Source: Lentibacter sp. (GTDB lineage: Bacteria > Pseudomonadota > Alphaproteobacteria > Rhodobacterales > Rhodobacteraceae). Taken from it: a DNA stretch of 43,875 nt. The translations under genes were made by a program, and so were the position numbers. The notes under the pieces are model-generated. The model was not told the DNA's origin. It searched no databases and saw nothing but the letters and a program-made list of their open reading frames with translations. Below, piece after piece: positions 27,311 through 35,157 of the stretch. The stretch covers positions 15,940 through 59,814 of the forward strand of contig JADGEJ010000023.1 of the NCBI GenBank assembly GCA_016744435.1. Direction: 5' to 3'. How positions within the stretch are numbered: the first letter of the stretch is position 1; each line of letters starts with the position of its first letter.

Positions 27311-27784
27311 TTATTCAGCCGCTACCGCAGCCGTTACCTTAAGTGAGCCGCCAGCTTTTTCGACAGCTTCAACCGCGGCTTTCGACGCGCCTGTTACTTC
27401 GAGGTTCAGCTTGGCAGTGATGTCACCCTTGGCAAGAACGCGCACACCGTCGAGCTTGCGGCGCACAAGGCCGCTTGCGACAAGCACGTCTTCAGTGATG
27501 GCTGCTTTTGCATCGAGCTTTTTCTCATCAACAAACTTCTGGATGAGGCCAAGGTTGATAACAGCAAATTTCTTGCGGTTTGGCTTATTGAAGCCGCGCT
27601 TTGGCAGGCGTTGGTAGAGGGGCATTTGCCCGCCTTCGAAGCCTTTGATCGCCACACCTGAGCGTGACTTTTGGCCTTTGATACCACGGCCAGCCATTTT
27701 ACCGGTGCCTGAGCCTGGGCCACGGCCAACACGTTTACGGGCTTTTGTTGCGCCTGGATTGTCGCGCAGTTCATGTAGTTTCAT
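27311..27784 (-). CDS. rplO: Ribosomal protein uL15
   Basis: This 157-residue large-subunit protein starts [20 protein letters not shown] and continues [20 protein letters not shown], the conserved Gly/basic N-terminal extension, then [21 protein letters not shown] 27784 with AAGGAGAAG upstream is preferred over the longer open frame. It is the first gene of its block, because a 2.9-kb insertion separates it from rpmD; a good promoter lies about 100 bases upstream. Confidence 0.96.
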   Translation of the reverse strand: MKLHELRDNPGATKARKRVGRGPGSGTGKMAGRGIKGQKSRSGVAIKGFEGGQMPLYQRLPKRGFNKPNRKKFAVINLGLIQKFVDEKKLDAKAAITEDVLVASGLVRRKLDGVRVLAKGDITAKLNLEVTGASKAAVEAVEKAGGSLKVTAAVAAE

Positions 27785-27880
27785 GTCGCTTCTCCTTGCC
27801 GGAAGCACCCCCGAAGCGGAAATGGGCGCACGCGGCTTTTCTTGGTTATGATTCTGCGGCCCTTAAGAGGCCACCAGCGG

Positions 27881-27909
27881 CGTATAACTAGGAAGCATCT
27901 CACGTTCAA
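27881..27909 (-). promoter_or_regulatory. Promoter of the rplO-secY-adk block
   Basis: On the minus strand TTGAAC (27909-27904) is followed by a 17-base spacer and TATACG (27886-27881), giving a transcript start near 27874 and a leader of about 90 bases. This is one of the best sigma70-type matches in the window. Confidence 0.6.
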
Positions 27910-27960
27910 GCAGTTATGTGGCAGCGATGATTGCCACAGAAAAGCCAACCCTTAAGCTGA

Positions 27961-28012
27961 TGTGACACATCCTACTTGACGCACTATCAACAATGTGTTA
28001 CTTCCTACTTGA
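27961..28012 (+). promoter_or_regulatory. Promoter with paired operator-like repeats before the RHH-like gene
   Basis: A 19-base direct repeat (TGTGnnACnTCCTACTTGA, 16 of 19 identical) occurs at 27961-27979 and 27994-28012, 33 bases apart, about three helical turns. A promoter TTGACG (27976-27981), 17-base spacer and extended TG-n-TACTTC (27999-28004) is interleaved with the repeats, so a bound protein would block transcription. The downstream gene is a candidate repressor. Confidence 0.5.
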
Positions 28013-28033
28013 GCCGAGTTGAAAGGAAAAGAA

Positions 28034-28531
28034 ATGACCGACACAATCAAATTCTCACTGAGCCTCGACAGCGCTGTCTACAACGCAATCGCAAAAGAAG
28101 CGGCCAGCCGAGACATGGAACCAAAAATGCTGATCAGAGAAATCATCGTTGACTTCACCCTTGAACACGACTTGCTTCCCGACACGGTTAAAGAGGAGTT
28201 GTTACTCTATCGCGACCTGTGCGAACGCGCAGCAGGCATAGCAGTTCGTCTGGTTGACGAGGAAGGCTATAGTGATGACATCGTATTTCGGGCAGTTGAA
28301 GCCTGCGAAAATGATCCGTCTTGGATGACCGACTATGGGCGTTACATCGGCGACAGCCCATACGCGAAGAACAACGCGAGGAAGCAAAACATCAACCCCA
28401 ACATCTCCTACCGCATCAAAATAGCAACGCGCTCGGAAGTCATCAAAACAGAAACGGGAACGCGCAAAAAACGCAATGTGACAGGGCAACATATCATCAG
28501 CAGTTTCAGCCTGTTCAAGCGCAGTGCCTGA
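28034..28531 (+). CDS. Ribbon-helix-helix-like putative DNA-binding protein
   Basis: This 165-residue protein is not recognised by name. Residues 4-45 follow a ribbon-helix-helix layout: strand TIKFSLSLD, helix SAVYNAIAKEAASRDM, helix EPKMLIREIIVDFTLEH. A middle acidic helical part follows, and the tail (about 120-165) is basic, with ATRSEVIKTETGTRKKRN. The start at ATG 28034 has AAGGAAAAG upstream. The codons are more A-rich than in neighbouring genes, suggesting acquisition. It lies on the strand opposite the ribosomal genes, upstream of which it may autoregulate through the repeats before it. A toxin-free solitary regulator or a plasmid/phage-derived gene are both possible. Confidence 0.55.
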   Translation: MTDTIKFSLSLDSAVYNAIAKEAASRDMEPKMLIREIIVDFTLEHDLLPDTVKEELLLYRDLCERAAGIAVRLVDEEGYSDDIVFRAVEACENDPSWMTDYGRYIGDSPYAKNNARKQNINPNISYRIKIATRSEVIKTETGTRKKRNVTGQHIISSFSLFKRSA

Positions 28532-28868
28532 TCACTGCGTCTTTGGCCTCTAGGTATGGCTGATCGGGAGCGTCACTCTGGCGCGAGGTGCGAGCAACAA
28601 TGCCGCGCCGCAGCACACCCTTGACTTCGCACGCCCCTTCCCCCATATGCGCCCTATCGGCATGATCTGCCGCGTGAGCAGACGCAGGGCAAAAGCCCGC
28701 ATGCCGATACTTCCAACCAGTTCCCATTTCACGCGGGGGGCTTTCGCCTGAGGCGTCGGTTGCAATTCCGCATCCGGTGATATTTCGGCGTAACCCAAGC
28801 GTAACGCGCAGCCCTGTCGGGGCTGTAGCCATGCGAGCGCATCTGCGCAGACCAAAAGGATATCCACT
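28532..28868 (+). promoter_or_regulatory. Highly structured non-coding leader of the RhlE-type helicase gene
   Basis: These 337 bases hold no convincing gene. A perfect 10-bp stem TATCGGCATG/CATGCCGATA (28655-28664 with 28700-28709) encloses two complete hairpins, TCTGC-(7)-GCAGA (28666-28682) and GGGC-AAAA-GCCC (28687-28698), a three-way junction. Further hairpins are CGCC-TGA-GGCG (28745-28755) and CAGCCC-TGTCG-GGGCTG (28809-28825). This looks like a long folded 5' untranslated region or an independent small RNA. Cold-shock DEAD-box genes often have long leaders, so thermal control is a reasonable guess. Confidence 0.55.
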
Positions 28869-30191
28869 TTGGATTTTGACATGTTGGGCCTTCCCGCCCG
28901 CCTTTCGACAAACCTCACCGAGCTCGGCATCACCGAGCCTACCCCTATTCAAAAGAAAGCCATCCCATTGGCGATGGAAGGCCGCGACGTGCTCGGCCTC
29001 GCTCAAACGGGCACAGGCAAAACGGCGGCCTTCGCGCTGCCGATGCTCATCGCCCTGATGCGCATGGAAGGCAAGCCTGCGCCAAAATCGGTTCGCGCTC
29101 TTGTGCTCGCGCCGACCCGTGAGCTTGCAAAGCAAATTCAGGAAGCCATCCGCGACTTCGCGGCGGGCACCTCGGTGCGCACCAATCTCGTGATCGGTGG
29201 CGCCTCGCTTAACGCTCAAGCCAACCGCCTCGAGCGCGGCACAGATATTCTGATCGCAACACCGGGCCGTCTGATCGACTTGCTGGAGCGTCGCGCCGTG
29301 CGCCTTGACGCAGCACACTATCTCGTGCTCGACGAAGCCGACCAGATGCTTGACCTTGGCTTCATCCACGCGCTGCGCCAGATCGCGCCGCTCTTGCCAA
29401 AAGAGCGCCAAACGATGCTGTTCTCGGCCACCATGCCCAAGAAGATGAGCGAGCTGGCCGATAGCTACCTGCGCAACCCTGTGCGCGTTGAGACGGCCCC
29501 TCCCGGCAAGCCTGCAGAGAAGATCGACCAGAGTGTTTACTTCATCGCTCAGGCTGCCAAACAGTCACTCCTGATCGAACACCTAGGCGCGCACCCTGAT
29601 GAAGCGGCACTCGTCTTCGGGCGTACAAAGCACGGCTGCGAGAAACTCAAGAAAAAGCTCGAAGCCTCGGGCTTTGCCGCTGACTCTATCCACGGCAATA
29701 AAAGTCAAGGCCAACGCGAGCGCGCGATCAAGGCGTTTAAGGACGGCAAAGTAAAAGTGCTCGTGGCAACCGACGTCGCGGCGCGCGGCATCGACATCCC
29801 CGGTGTGCGCTACGTCTACAACTACGAGCTGCCCAACGTGCCTGACAACTATGTGCACCGGATCGGCCGCACAGCGCGCGCGGGCCGCGACGGCTCGGCC
29901 ATCGCTTATTGCTCGCCCGAGGAAATGGGTGATCTGAAGGAAATCCAGAAGGTCATGAAGCGCAGCATTCCCGTCGCTGGCCCTGCTTCTTGGGCAACCG
30001 CCGAGATGATCGACGGTGCGCCGAAAAGCAAAAACGGCGGTCGCGGTGGCGGCGGCAAGGGCGGCGGCGGCGGCGGCCGTGGCCGTGGCGGCCCACGTCG
30101 CAGCGGCGGCGGCGGTGGCGGCGGGGCAGGCCCCAAGCCCGCAGGCTCAGGCCGTCCAAAGCGCAACCGCTCACGCGGCAAAGCAGCTTAA
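28869..30191 (+). CDS. DEAD-box RNA helicase, RhlE type
   Basis: This 440-residue helicase has Q-motif region PTPIQKKAI, motif I AQTGTGKT (45-52), PTREL, TPGR, DEAD (155-158), SAT (186-188), ARGID and HRIGRTAR (330-337). The tail from about 385 is Gly/Arg-rich with runs of glycine, an RGG-like RNA-binding end. The role is probably ribosome biogenesis or mRNA turnover. The start is TTG 28869 (MDFDMLGLP) with AAGGA 8 bases upstream; ATG 28881 is an alternative that would trim the family N-terminus. It lies opposite to the ribosomal genes between rpmD and rplO, and ends in a terminator. Confidence 0.94.
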   Translation: MDFDMLGLPARLSTNLTELGITEPTPIQKKAIPLAMEGRDVLGLAQTGTGKTAAFALPMLIALMRMEGKPAPKSVRALVLAPTRELAKQIQEAIRDFAAGTSVRTNLVIGGASLNAQANRLERGTDILIATPGRLIDLLERRAVRLDAAHYLVLDEADQMLDLGFIHALRQIAPLLPKERQTMLFSATMPKKMSELADSYLRNPVRVETAPPGKPAEKIDQSVYFIAQAAKQSLLIEHLGAHPDEAALVFGRTKHGCEKLKKKLEASGFAADSIHGNKSQGQRERAIKAFKDGKVKVLVATDVAARGIDIPGVRYVYNYELPNVPDNYVHRIGRTARAGRDGSAIAYCSPEEMGDLKEIQKVMKRSIPVAGPASWATAEMIDGAPKSKNGGRGGGGKGGGGGGRGRGGPRRSGGGGGGGAGPKPAGSGRPKRNRSRGKAA

Positions 30192-30566
30192 TTAGTCACT
30201 TTCAGGGGCGGTCATTTGATCGCCCCTTTTACATTCACCAAGGAATAAGCTTGGTTCGAGATGCCTCTCGGCACCGCTTGTTGCATTGTTGAGGGTAATC
30301 GCGACCATGCCTGCAATGAAGATTAGAAGCACCAGCTTCTCCACTCCAAGCATCACATTAAAAGACGCCTCCGAGACAGCATGATACGTACCATGACCGC
30401 CGATGAAATATACGCCATCTTCGTACTTTCCGTTGAGGGCAGTCAGGCCCTTGAAGGCCACCAGGGAGATCACACCTGCGCCTACAAATGTCAGCCAGGA
30501 AATGAAAAACATGCGCCGTAGAAAACAACACAGATCACAAATCGGATTATCCTCGTTCTCCGGCAT
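30192..30566 (-). CDS. Small inner-membrane protein of unknown function
   Basis: This 124-residue protein has two predicted membrane helices (FFISWLTFVGAGVISLVAF near 20-38 and VLLIFIAGMVAITL near 79-92). A short N-terminal tail contains CDLCC, and a 30-residue periplasmic loop includes GHGTYHAVSEAS. No family is recognised. AGAGGGA precedes ATG 30566. Its stop abuts the helicase stop, and its last 13 codons are made from the helicase terminator. It is read in the same direction as the ribosomal genes but lies after the rpmD terminator. Confidence 0.65.
   Translation of the reverse strand: MPENEDNPICDLCCFLRRMFFISWLTFVGAGVISLVAFKGLTALNGKYEDGVYFIGGHGTYHAVSEASFNVMLGVEKLVLLIFIAGMVAITLNNATSGAERHLEPSLFLGECKRGDQMTAPESD
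30205..30231 (+). terminator. Intrinsic terminator of the RhlE-type helicase gene
   Basis: AGGGGCG-G-TCA pairs with TGA-T-CGCCCCT (11 bp, one G-U), followed by TTTTAC. It lies entirely within the 3' coding end of the convergent membrane-protein gene. Confidence 0.75.
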
Positions 30567-30616
30567 GACTTCCCTCTGATAGTTCGTCTTGTGAAGCCTA
30601 GCACTCGCTCACCAAA

Positions 30617-30650
30617 AGCAAAACGCCCCCGGATTTCTCCGAGGGCGTTT
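30617..30650 (-). terminator. Intrinsic terminator after rpmD
   Basis: The stem AAACGCCC..CGGA/TCCG..GGGCGTTT (30621-30650, 13 bp with one mismatch) is followed on the minus strand by TTTTGCTTTT. It starts 27 bases beyond the rpmD stop, ending the rpmC-rpmD block before the inserted genes. Confidence 0.8.
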
Positions 30651-30676
30651 CTAAAAGTCACGAAAGTGAAAAGCGC

Positions 30677-30865
30677 TTAGCCCTTCTCTTCGATGATCTC
30701 CACCATGTGTGATATCTTGTTGACCATGCCGCGCACGGAAGGTGTGTCTTCCAGCTCGCGTGTTTTGTGCATTTTGTTGAGGCCGAGGCCGATCAGCGTT
30801 TGGCGCTGTTTGGCGGGGCGACGGATCGGTGAGCCGATCTGTTTTACAACGATAGTTTTAGCCAT
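30677..30865 (-). CDS. rpmD: Ribosomal protein uL30
   Basis: This 62-residue large-subunit protein has [20 protein letters not shown] followed by [21 protein letters not shown], the complete uL30 fold. It starts 11 bases after rpsE. In most bacteria rplO follows directly; here a terminator and three unrelated genes intervene. Confidence 0.96.
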   Translation of the reverse strand: MAKTIVVKQIGSPIRRPAKQRQTLIGLGLNKMHKTRELEDTPSVRGMVNKISHMVEIIEEKG

Positions 30866-30876
30866 TGTGTCTCTCC

Positions 30877-31446
30877 TTACGCGTCTGCGTCTGCGGCTTC
30901 AGCAGCCGGGGCGTCTTTTTTGAAAAGATCAGCTACTTTTTTGCCGCGGCGTTGGGCAACCATACGTGGGCTCTGCTGGTGCTGCAGGCCGTCGATTGTG
31001 GCGTGGATCATTGCGTATGGGTTTTGTGAACCCGTTGATTTCGCAACAACGTCTTGAACGCCGAGCATTTCGAACACGGCACGCATCGGACCACCGGCAA
31101 TAATACCAGTACCCTGTGGCGCTGTGCGCATTGTCACTTTGCCAGCACCGGCATGGCCGTGGCCATCGTGGTGCAGCGTGCGGCCTTCTTTGAGGGCGAC
31201 GCGGATCATTTTGCGCTTGGCGGCTTCTGTCGCCTTGCGGATCGCTTCAGGCACTTCTTTGGCTTTACCTTTGCCAAAGCCTACACGGCCTTTCTGGTCG
31301 CCAACAACGACAAGAGCGGCGAAGCCAAAGCGCTTACCACCTTTAACGGTTTTTGAGACGCGGTTGATCGCGACAAGGCGGTCCGCAAATTCTGGTGTTT
31401 CATCACGGTCGCGGCGTGGGCCGCGGCGGTTTTCACGTTCTGCCAT
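30877..31446 (-). CDS. rpsE: Ribosomal protein uS5
   Basis: This 189-residue small-subunit protein contributes to decoding fidelity and mRNA unwinding. It contains [20 protein letters not shown] and [20 protein letters not shown], then [17 protein letters not shown]. The N-terminus ([16 protein letters not shown]) is a charged extension. It is separated from rplR by a 106-base gap with competing hairpins, unusual inside this otherwise tight block. Confidence 0.97.
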   Translation of the reverse strand: MAERENRRGPRRDRDETPEFADRLVAINRVSKTVKGGKRFGFAALVVVGDQKGRVGFGKGKAKEVPEAIRKATEAAKRKMIRVALKEGRTLHHDGHGHAGAGKVTMRTAPQGTGIIAGGPMRAVFEMLGVQDVVAKSTGSQNPYAMIHATIDGLQHQQSPRMVAQRRGKKVADLFKKDAPAAEAADADA

Positions 31447-31505
31447 GGGGCAAATCCTTTAATGGTGGCGCTTGGCGCCTGATTGGGTCAATCCAAGTGG
31501 GCAAG

Positions 31506-31545
31506 GCGCCCCCGGATCATCGGAGGGGCGCACGAGACGCCCCTC
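31506..31545 (-). promoter_or_regulatory. Mutually exclusive hairpins between rplR and rpsE
   Basis: GAGGGGCG (31523-31530) can pair with CGCCCCTC (31538-31545), an 8-bp stem, or its GGGGCGC part can pair with GCGCCCC (31506-31512), a 7-bp stem. The minus-strand transcript meets the first stem first. The arrangement is switch-like, but no T-run marks a classical terminator. Confidence 0.45.
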
Positions 31546-31552
31546 TCAAGTT

Positions 31553-31912
31553 TTAGATCTTCAAGCCACCTTCACGCGCAGCTTCGGCCAGAGCCTTAAC
31601 TTTACCGTGAAAGAGGAAACCGCCGCGGTCGAAGTATGCTTCTTCCACGCCTGCTTTTTTCGCGCGTTCGGCTATCGCTGCGCCAACTTTCGTTGCCGCC
31701 TCGACGTTGTTCTTGCCGACAACACCAAGTGCTTTTTCGAGCGTCGATGCCGCGGCGAGTGTTACGCCGTTCACATCGTCGATCAGCTGCACGCTGATGT
31801 TTTTGTTTGAGCGATGCACTGAAAGGCGCATTTTGCCGCTGTTCACTTTGCGAAGTTTGTTCCGGACGCGCATGCGACGCTTAAGAAACAATGTGCGTTT
31901 TGAATTTGCCAT
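31553..31912 (-). CDS. rplR: Ribosomal protein uL18
   Basis: This 119-residue 5S rRNA-binding protein has [20 protein letters not shown] as its basic N-terminus, [18 protein letters not shown] in the core, and ends [20 protein letters not shown] and GLKI, the family C-terminus. ATG 31912 overlaps the rplF stop (TAATG), so the two are translationally coupled. Confidence 0.96.
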   Translation of the reverse strand: MANSKRTLFLKRRMRVRNKLRKVNSGKMRLSVHRSNKNISVQLIDDVNGVTLAAASTLEKALGVVGKNNVEAATKVGAAIAERAKKAGVEEAYFDRGGFLFHGKVKALAEAAREGGLKI

Positions 31913-32445
31913 TACTTCTTCTTCCCTTCTTTGCGGAAGATATACTCGTCTTTGTACTTGATGCCTTTGCCTTTGTAGGGCTCTGGCTTGCGCCATTCGC
32001 GGATATTTGCCGCGACTTGACCAACGAGTTGTGAATTATCACCTTCAACGATGATCTCGGTCTGCTTTGGGCAGGTAACCGTGACACCGGCAGGCACTTC
32101 AAAGTTTACTTCATGCGACAGGCCGAGCATCAGCTTCAGGGTGTTGCCCTGCATCTGTGCACGATAACCAACACCGTTGATTTCAAGCTCTTTCTTGAAG
32201 CCAACAGTCACGCCTGTCACCATATTCGCGATCATCGTGCGGCTCATGCCCCACTGCTGAAGCGCGCGCTTAGACTTGCCGCGTGGTGTAACCGTCACAG
32301 CGTTGTCTTCAACCGCGAGGGTCACGTCGTCGGCGGCCGTGAAGTTATGCGTCGCTTTCGGGCCTTTGACTTCAATAGTCTGGCCAGAAATCGTCGCAGT
32401 CACCCCAGCGGGCAAGTCGACCGGTCTTTTACCAATTCGAGACAT
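31912..32445 (-). CDS. rplF: Ribosomal protein uL6
   Basis: This 177-residue protein near the factor-binding site has [19 protein letters not shown] at the N-terminus, two duplicated uL6 folds, and the C-terminal [20 protein letters not shown] signature. ATG 32445 has AAGGAGAA upstream and is preferred over a longer frame that overlaps rpsH. Confidence 0.97.
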   Translation of the reverse strand: MSRIGKRPVDLPAGVTATISGQTIEVKGPKATHNFTAADDVTLAVEDNAVTVTPRGKSKRALQQWGMSRTMIANMVTGVTVGFKKELEINGVGYRAQMQGNTLKLMLGLSHEVNFEVPAGVTVTCPKQTEIIVEGDNSQLVGQVAANIREWRKPEPYKGKGIKYKDEYIFRKEGKKK

Positions 32446-32455
32446 TCTGTTCTCC

Positions 32456-32848
32456 TTAGAAGACCGTGCAGAGCACTTCGCCGCCAACATTGGCGTTGCG
32501 TGCGCTTGCATCCGACATCACGCCTTTAGACGTGCTGACAATCGACACACCAAGGCCCTGACGGACAACGGGGATGTCATTGGCGCCCATGTAAACGCGG
32601 CGGCCAGGGGTCGAAACCCGCTTAAGCTCACGAATAACAGGAGTGCCATCGTAGTATTTGAGGCTGATTTCGATAGCCGGATGACCGTCTGCACCAGTGG
32701 TTGCTTCGTAACCACGGATGTAGCCTTCGTCAGCCAGAACATCGAGAACCCATGCGCGCAACTTAGAGGCCGGTGTTATCACGGTAGATTTACCGCGCAT
32801 CGACGAGTTGCGAATACGAGTTAGCATATCTGCGATAGGATCGTTCAT
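32456..32848 (-). CDS. rpsH: Ribosomal protein uS8
   Basis: This 130-residue rRNA-binding protein starts [20 protein letters not shown] and ends with [20 protein letters not shown], followed by [10 protein letters not shown], the conserved 16S-binding segment. In E. coli S8 represses the spc operon by binding near rplE; here that target would sit 0.9 kb upstream in the same transcript. It starts 12 bases after rpsN. Confidence 0.97.
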   Translation of the reverse strand: MNDPIADMLTRIRNSSMRGKSTVITPASKLRAWVLDVLADEGYIRGYEATTGADGHPAIEISLKYYDGTPVIRELKRVSTPGRRVYMGANDIPVVRQGLGVSIVSTSKGVMSDASARNANVGGEVLCTVF

Positions 32849-32860
32849 GTTATACTCTCC

Positions 32861-33166
32861 TTACCAGCTCGACTTGACCATGCCGGGGATTTGGCCATTG
32901 CTGCCAAGTTCCCGCAGCGCGATCCGCGATACTTTGAGCTTACGGTAGTAAGCGTGTGGACGACCTGTCAGCTGGCAACGGTTGTGCAAGCGTGTGGCCG
33001 AGCTGTTGCGCGGAAGTTTTGCAAGCTTCAAAGACGCGCGAAAACGCTCTTCCATAGGCTTGCTCTGGTCGTTGATGATCTCTTTAAGTGCGGCGCGGCG
33101 TTCGGCATATTGTGCCACCAGCTTTTGGCGCTTCACTTCGCGAGCAATCATTGATTTTTTAGCCAT
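32861..33166 (-). CDS. rpsN: Ribosomal protein uS14, zinc-independent form
   Basis: This 101-residue protein is the long (C-minus) type: it has [20 protein letters not shown] but no paired CxxC zinc ligands. Its C-terminus is [15 protein letters not shown]. It starts 19 bases after rplE. Confidence 0.97.
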   Translation of the reverse strand: MAKKSMIAREVKRQKLVAQYAERRAALKEIINDQSKPMEERFRASLKLAKLPRNSSATRLHNRCQLTGRPHAYYRKLKVSRIALRELGSNGQIPGMVKSSW

Positions 33167-33185
33167 ATCTCTTTCCTCCCGCGGA

Positions 33186-33749
33186 TCAGCTATTGAAGGG
33201 CATGTTGAGGGCTTTCAACAGGCTCTTAGCTTCCGCGTCGGTTTTTGCGGTTGTGGCAATTACGATGTCCATACCCCAGTTTTCGTCGACTTTATCAAAG
33301 TCGATTTCTGGGAAAACGATGTGCTCTTTGAGGCCCATGGCGTAGTTGCCGCGGCCGTCAAAGCTTTTGCCTGATACGCCGCGGAAGTCGCGGATACGTG
33401 GCATAGCAATCGTGATCAGACGATCCATGAATTCGTACATACGTGTGCCGCGAAGTGTTACTTTCGCGCCCATTGGCATGCCTTCACGAACCCGAAAACC
33501 CGCAATCGAGTTTTTCGCGTTTGTCATGAGGGCTTGCTGACCAGCGATCAACGTCAAGTCTTCTACTGCCGACTTGGCTTTCTTGCTGTCACGTACTGCG
33601 GCACGGCCACACCCGATGTTCAGAACAACTTTGTCCAAACGTGGGGTCATCATGGCGTTTTTGTAGCCGAATTCCTCAACCATAGCAGCACGAATAGTCG
33701 TGTCGTACAGCTCTTTGAGGCGCGGTGTGTAGTCTGCTGAATCAAGCAT
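33186..33749 (-). CDS. rplE: Ribosomal protein uL5
   Basis: This 187-residue 5S rRNA and P-site tRNA contact protein has [20 protein letters not shown], then [20 protein letters not shown] and the [14 protein letters not shown]-terminal signature. ATG 33749 lies inside the end of rplX (8-base overlap), with an in-frame TTG one codon earlier that is not needed. Confidence 0.97.
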   Translation of the reverse strand: MLDSADYTPRLKELYDTTIRAAMVEEFGYKNAMMTPRLDKVVLNIGCGRAAVRDSKKAKSAVEDLTLIAGQQALMTNAKNSIAGFRVREGMPMGAKVTLRGTRMYEFMDRLITIAMPRIRDFRGVSGKSFDGRGNYAMGLKEHIVFPEIDFDKVDENWGMDIVIATTAKTDAEAKSLLKALNMPFNS

Positions 33750-34053
33750 CAATCACATCCCCTGTCGTCTTGGCTACGCGCACTTTCTTGTCGCCTTCAA
33801 TCTTGAAGCCAACGCGTGTCGGTTTGCCGTTTTTGTCGAGAAATGCCAAGTTGCTGAGCTGAATTGGCATCGCCTTAGGAAGACGGCCGCCTTGGCTCGT
33901 TTGCGTCTGCTTGGTGTGGCGGATCGACATGTTGATGCCGTCTACCAGTGCCTTGCCTGACTTGGTGTCTACTGACGAGATCGCGCCTTCTTTGCCTTTG
34001 TCTTTACCGGCAAGAACGACAACCTTGTCACCTTTTTTGAGTTTAGCAGCCAT
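33742..34053 (-). CDS. rplX: Ribosomal protein uL24
   Basis: This 103-residue assembly-initiator protein has a KOW motif at the N-terminus: [20 protein letters not shown]. It continues [15 protein letters not shown]. It starts one base after rplN ends and overlaps rplE by eight bases, typical tight spc spacing. Confidence 0.97.
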   Translation of the reverse strand: MAAKLKKGDKVVVLAGKDKGKEGAISSVDTKSGKALVDGINMSIRHTKQTQTSQGGRLPKAMPIQLSNLAFLDKNGKPTRVGFKIEGDKKVRVAKTTGDVIDA

Positions 34054-34054
34054 C

Positions 34055-34423
34055 TTACAGCACCTCCGGCGCGAGTGAGATGATCTTCATGAAGTTTTTG
34101 CCGCGCAACTCACGCACAACTGGCCCGAAGATACGGGTGCCCATAGGCTCGTTGGCGTTGTTGAGGATAACAGCCGCATTGGTATCAAACTTGATAGCGG
34201 TGCCGTCGTCGCGACGAACTTGCTTGGCAGTGCGAACAACAACGGCTTTACGCACGTCACCCTTCTTAACACGACCACGTGGAATGGCTTCCTTCACAGA
34301 AACAACGATAACGTCACCGACGCTTGCGTATCTCCGCTTGGATCCACCCAGAACCTTGATGCACTGAACCCGGCGAGCGCCTGAGTTGTCAGCAACATCT
34401 AGATTGGTTTGCATCTGGATCAT
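34055..34423 (-). CDS. rplN: Ribosomal protein uL14
   Basis: This 122-residue beta-barrel protein at the subunit interface starts [20 protein letters not shown] and contains [20 protein letters not shown] and [17 protein letters not shown]. The length and ends match the family. A 76-base gap with a TGGGG/CCCCA hairpin (about 34441-34466) separates it from rpsQ. Confidence 0.97.
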   Translation of the reverse strand: MIQMQTNLDVADNSGARRVQCIKVLGGSKRRYASVGDVIVVSVKEAIPRGRVKKGDVRKAVVVRTAKQVRRDDGTAIKFDTNAAVILNNANEPMGTRIFGPVVRELRGKNFMKIISLAPEVL

Positions 34424-34499
34424 AATGTCTCTCCTGACCTATGGGGCACCGATGCGTGGCGTTGTCCCCAGGGTTTCTAAAACTGTTGGTGCTAGTCGC

Positions 34500-34730
34500 T
34501 TACGCTTCCAGAACTTCCCAGCGTTTCGTTTTTGAGCGCGGCGCACATTCAATGATCCGCACTTTGTCACCTACGTTGTAGGCATTCTTCTCGTCGTGAG
34601 CCCGGTACTTCTTAGACTTACGGATCGTCTTCTTCAAAACAGGGTGCGTGAAGCGGCGCTCTACTGAAACTGTTACAGTTTGTTCGTTTGCGTTGCTGGT
34701 CACTGTGCCTGTGAGGATACGCTTTGGCAT
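34500..34730 (-). CDS. rpsQ: Ribosomal protein uS17
   Basis: This 76-residue 16S-binding protein starts [20 protein letters not shown] and contains [20 protein letters not shown], then [18 protein letters not shown]. It starts 13 bases after rpmC. Confidence 0.97.
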   Translation of the reverse strand: MPKRILTGTVTSNANEQTVTVSVERRFTHPVLKKTIRKSKKYRAHDEKNAYNVGDKVRIIECAPRSKTKRWEVLEA

Positions 34731-34743
34731 AACTCAGGCTCCC

Positions 34744-34947
34744 TTATTCTGCAGCCGCTTGCGCGGCCTTTTCGTTAATGACGGTCAGAACACGTGCCGT
34801 GTTGCGCTTAACGTCGCGCATACGGGCTGTGTTTTCCATTTGGCCTGTCGCCTGCTGGAAGCGCAGGTTGAAGCTTTCTTTTTTGAGGTTGGCCAGCTCT
34901 TCTTTGAGTTGGTCAGCCGACTTTTCGCGCAGGTCTGCAGCGTTCAT
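34744..34947 (-). CDS. rpmC: Ribosomal protein uL29
   Basis: This 67-residue two-helix protein near the exit tunnel starts [20 protein letters not shown] and includes [28 protein letters not shown] precedes the ATG. It is the first gene of its block here, because rplP, its usual upstream neighbour, lies 2.4 kb away beyond inserted genes. Confidence 0.96.
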   Translation of the reverse strand: MNAADLREKSADQLKEELANLKKESFNLRFQQATGQMENTARMRDVKRNTARVLTVINEKAAQAAAE

Positions 34948-35029
34948 CGTTTATTTCCTTTTCAACATCACTGGCAGGCCGCGATTAGCGTGACCCTGAT
35001 TCCAGTGGAGTCCACGAGTAGAAGCCCGC

Positions 35030-35058
35030 CCAATACGCGGCTTCCTGATACAAAGCAA
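35030..35058 (-). promoter_or_regulatory. Weak candidate promoter of the rpmC block
   Basis: On the minus strand TTGCTT (35058-35053) is followed after 17 bases by TATTGG (35035-35030). The -10 is poor, and the pair is listed only because the block must start between 34948 and 35157 if the upstream terminator is effective. Confidence 0.25.
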
Positions 35059-35089
35059 GCCCCTTGTGAAAAAAGGCCTTTTCGCTTGC

Positions 35090-35118
35090 TTCAAACTGCG
35101 GTGCTTCCCTGCTATAGC
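35090..35118 (+). promoter_or_regulatory. Candidate promoter of the 2OG oxygenase gene
   Basis: TTCAAA (35090-35095), a 17-base spacer and TATAGC (35113-35118) lie 40 bases before the oxygenase ATG. Confidence 0.4.
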
Positions 35119-35157
35119 GACAGCGAAACGCAATCAACAGCCGTGTCAGGACTCAGC

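Noticed and set aside
28515-29411. Long minus-strand frame of 298 codons antisense to the helicase
   Set aside because: It mirrors the third-position GC bias of the RhlE-type helicase on the other strand and its sequence shows no domain pattern.
34648-35157. Upstream extension of the oxygenase frame across rpsQ and rpmC
   Set aside because: The extension is antisense to two certain ribosomal genes and has no homology; the family begins at ATG 35158.
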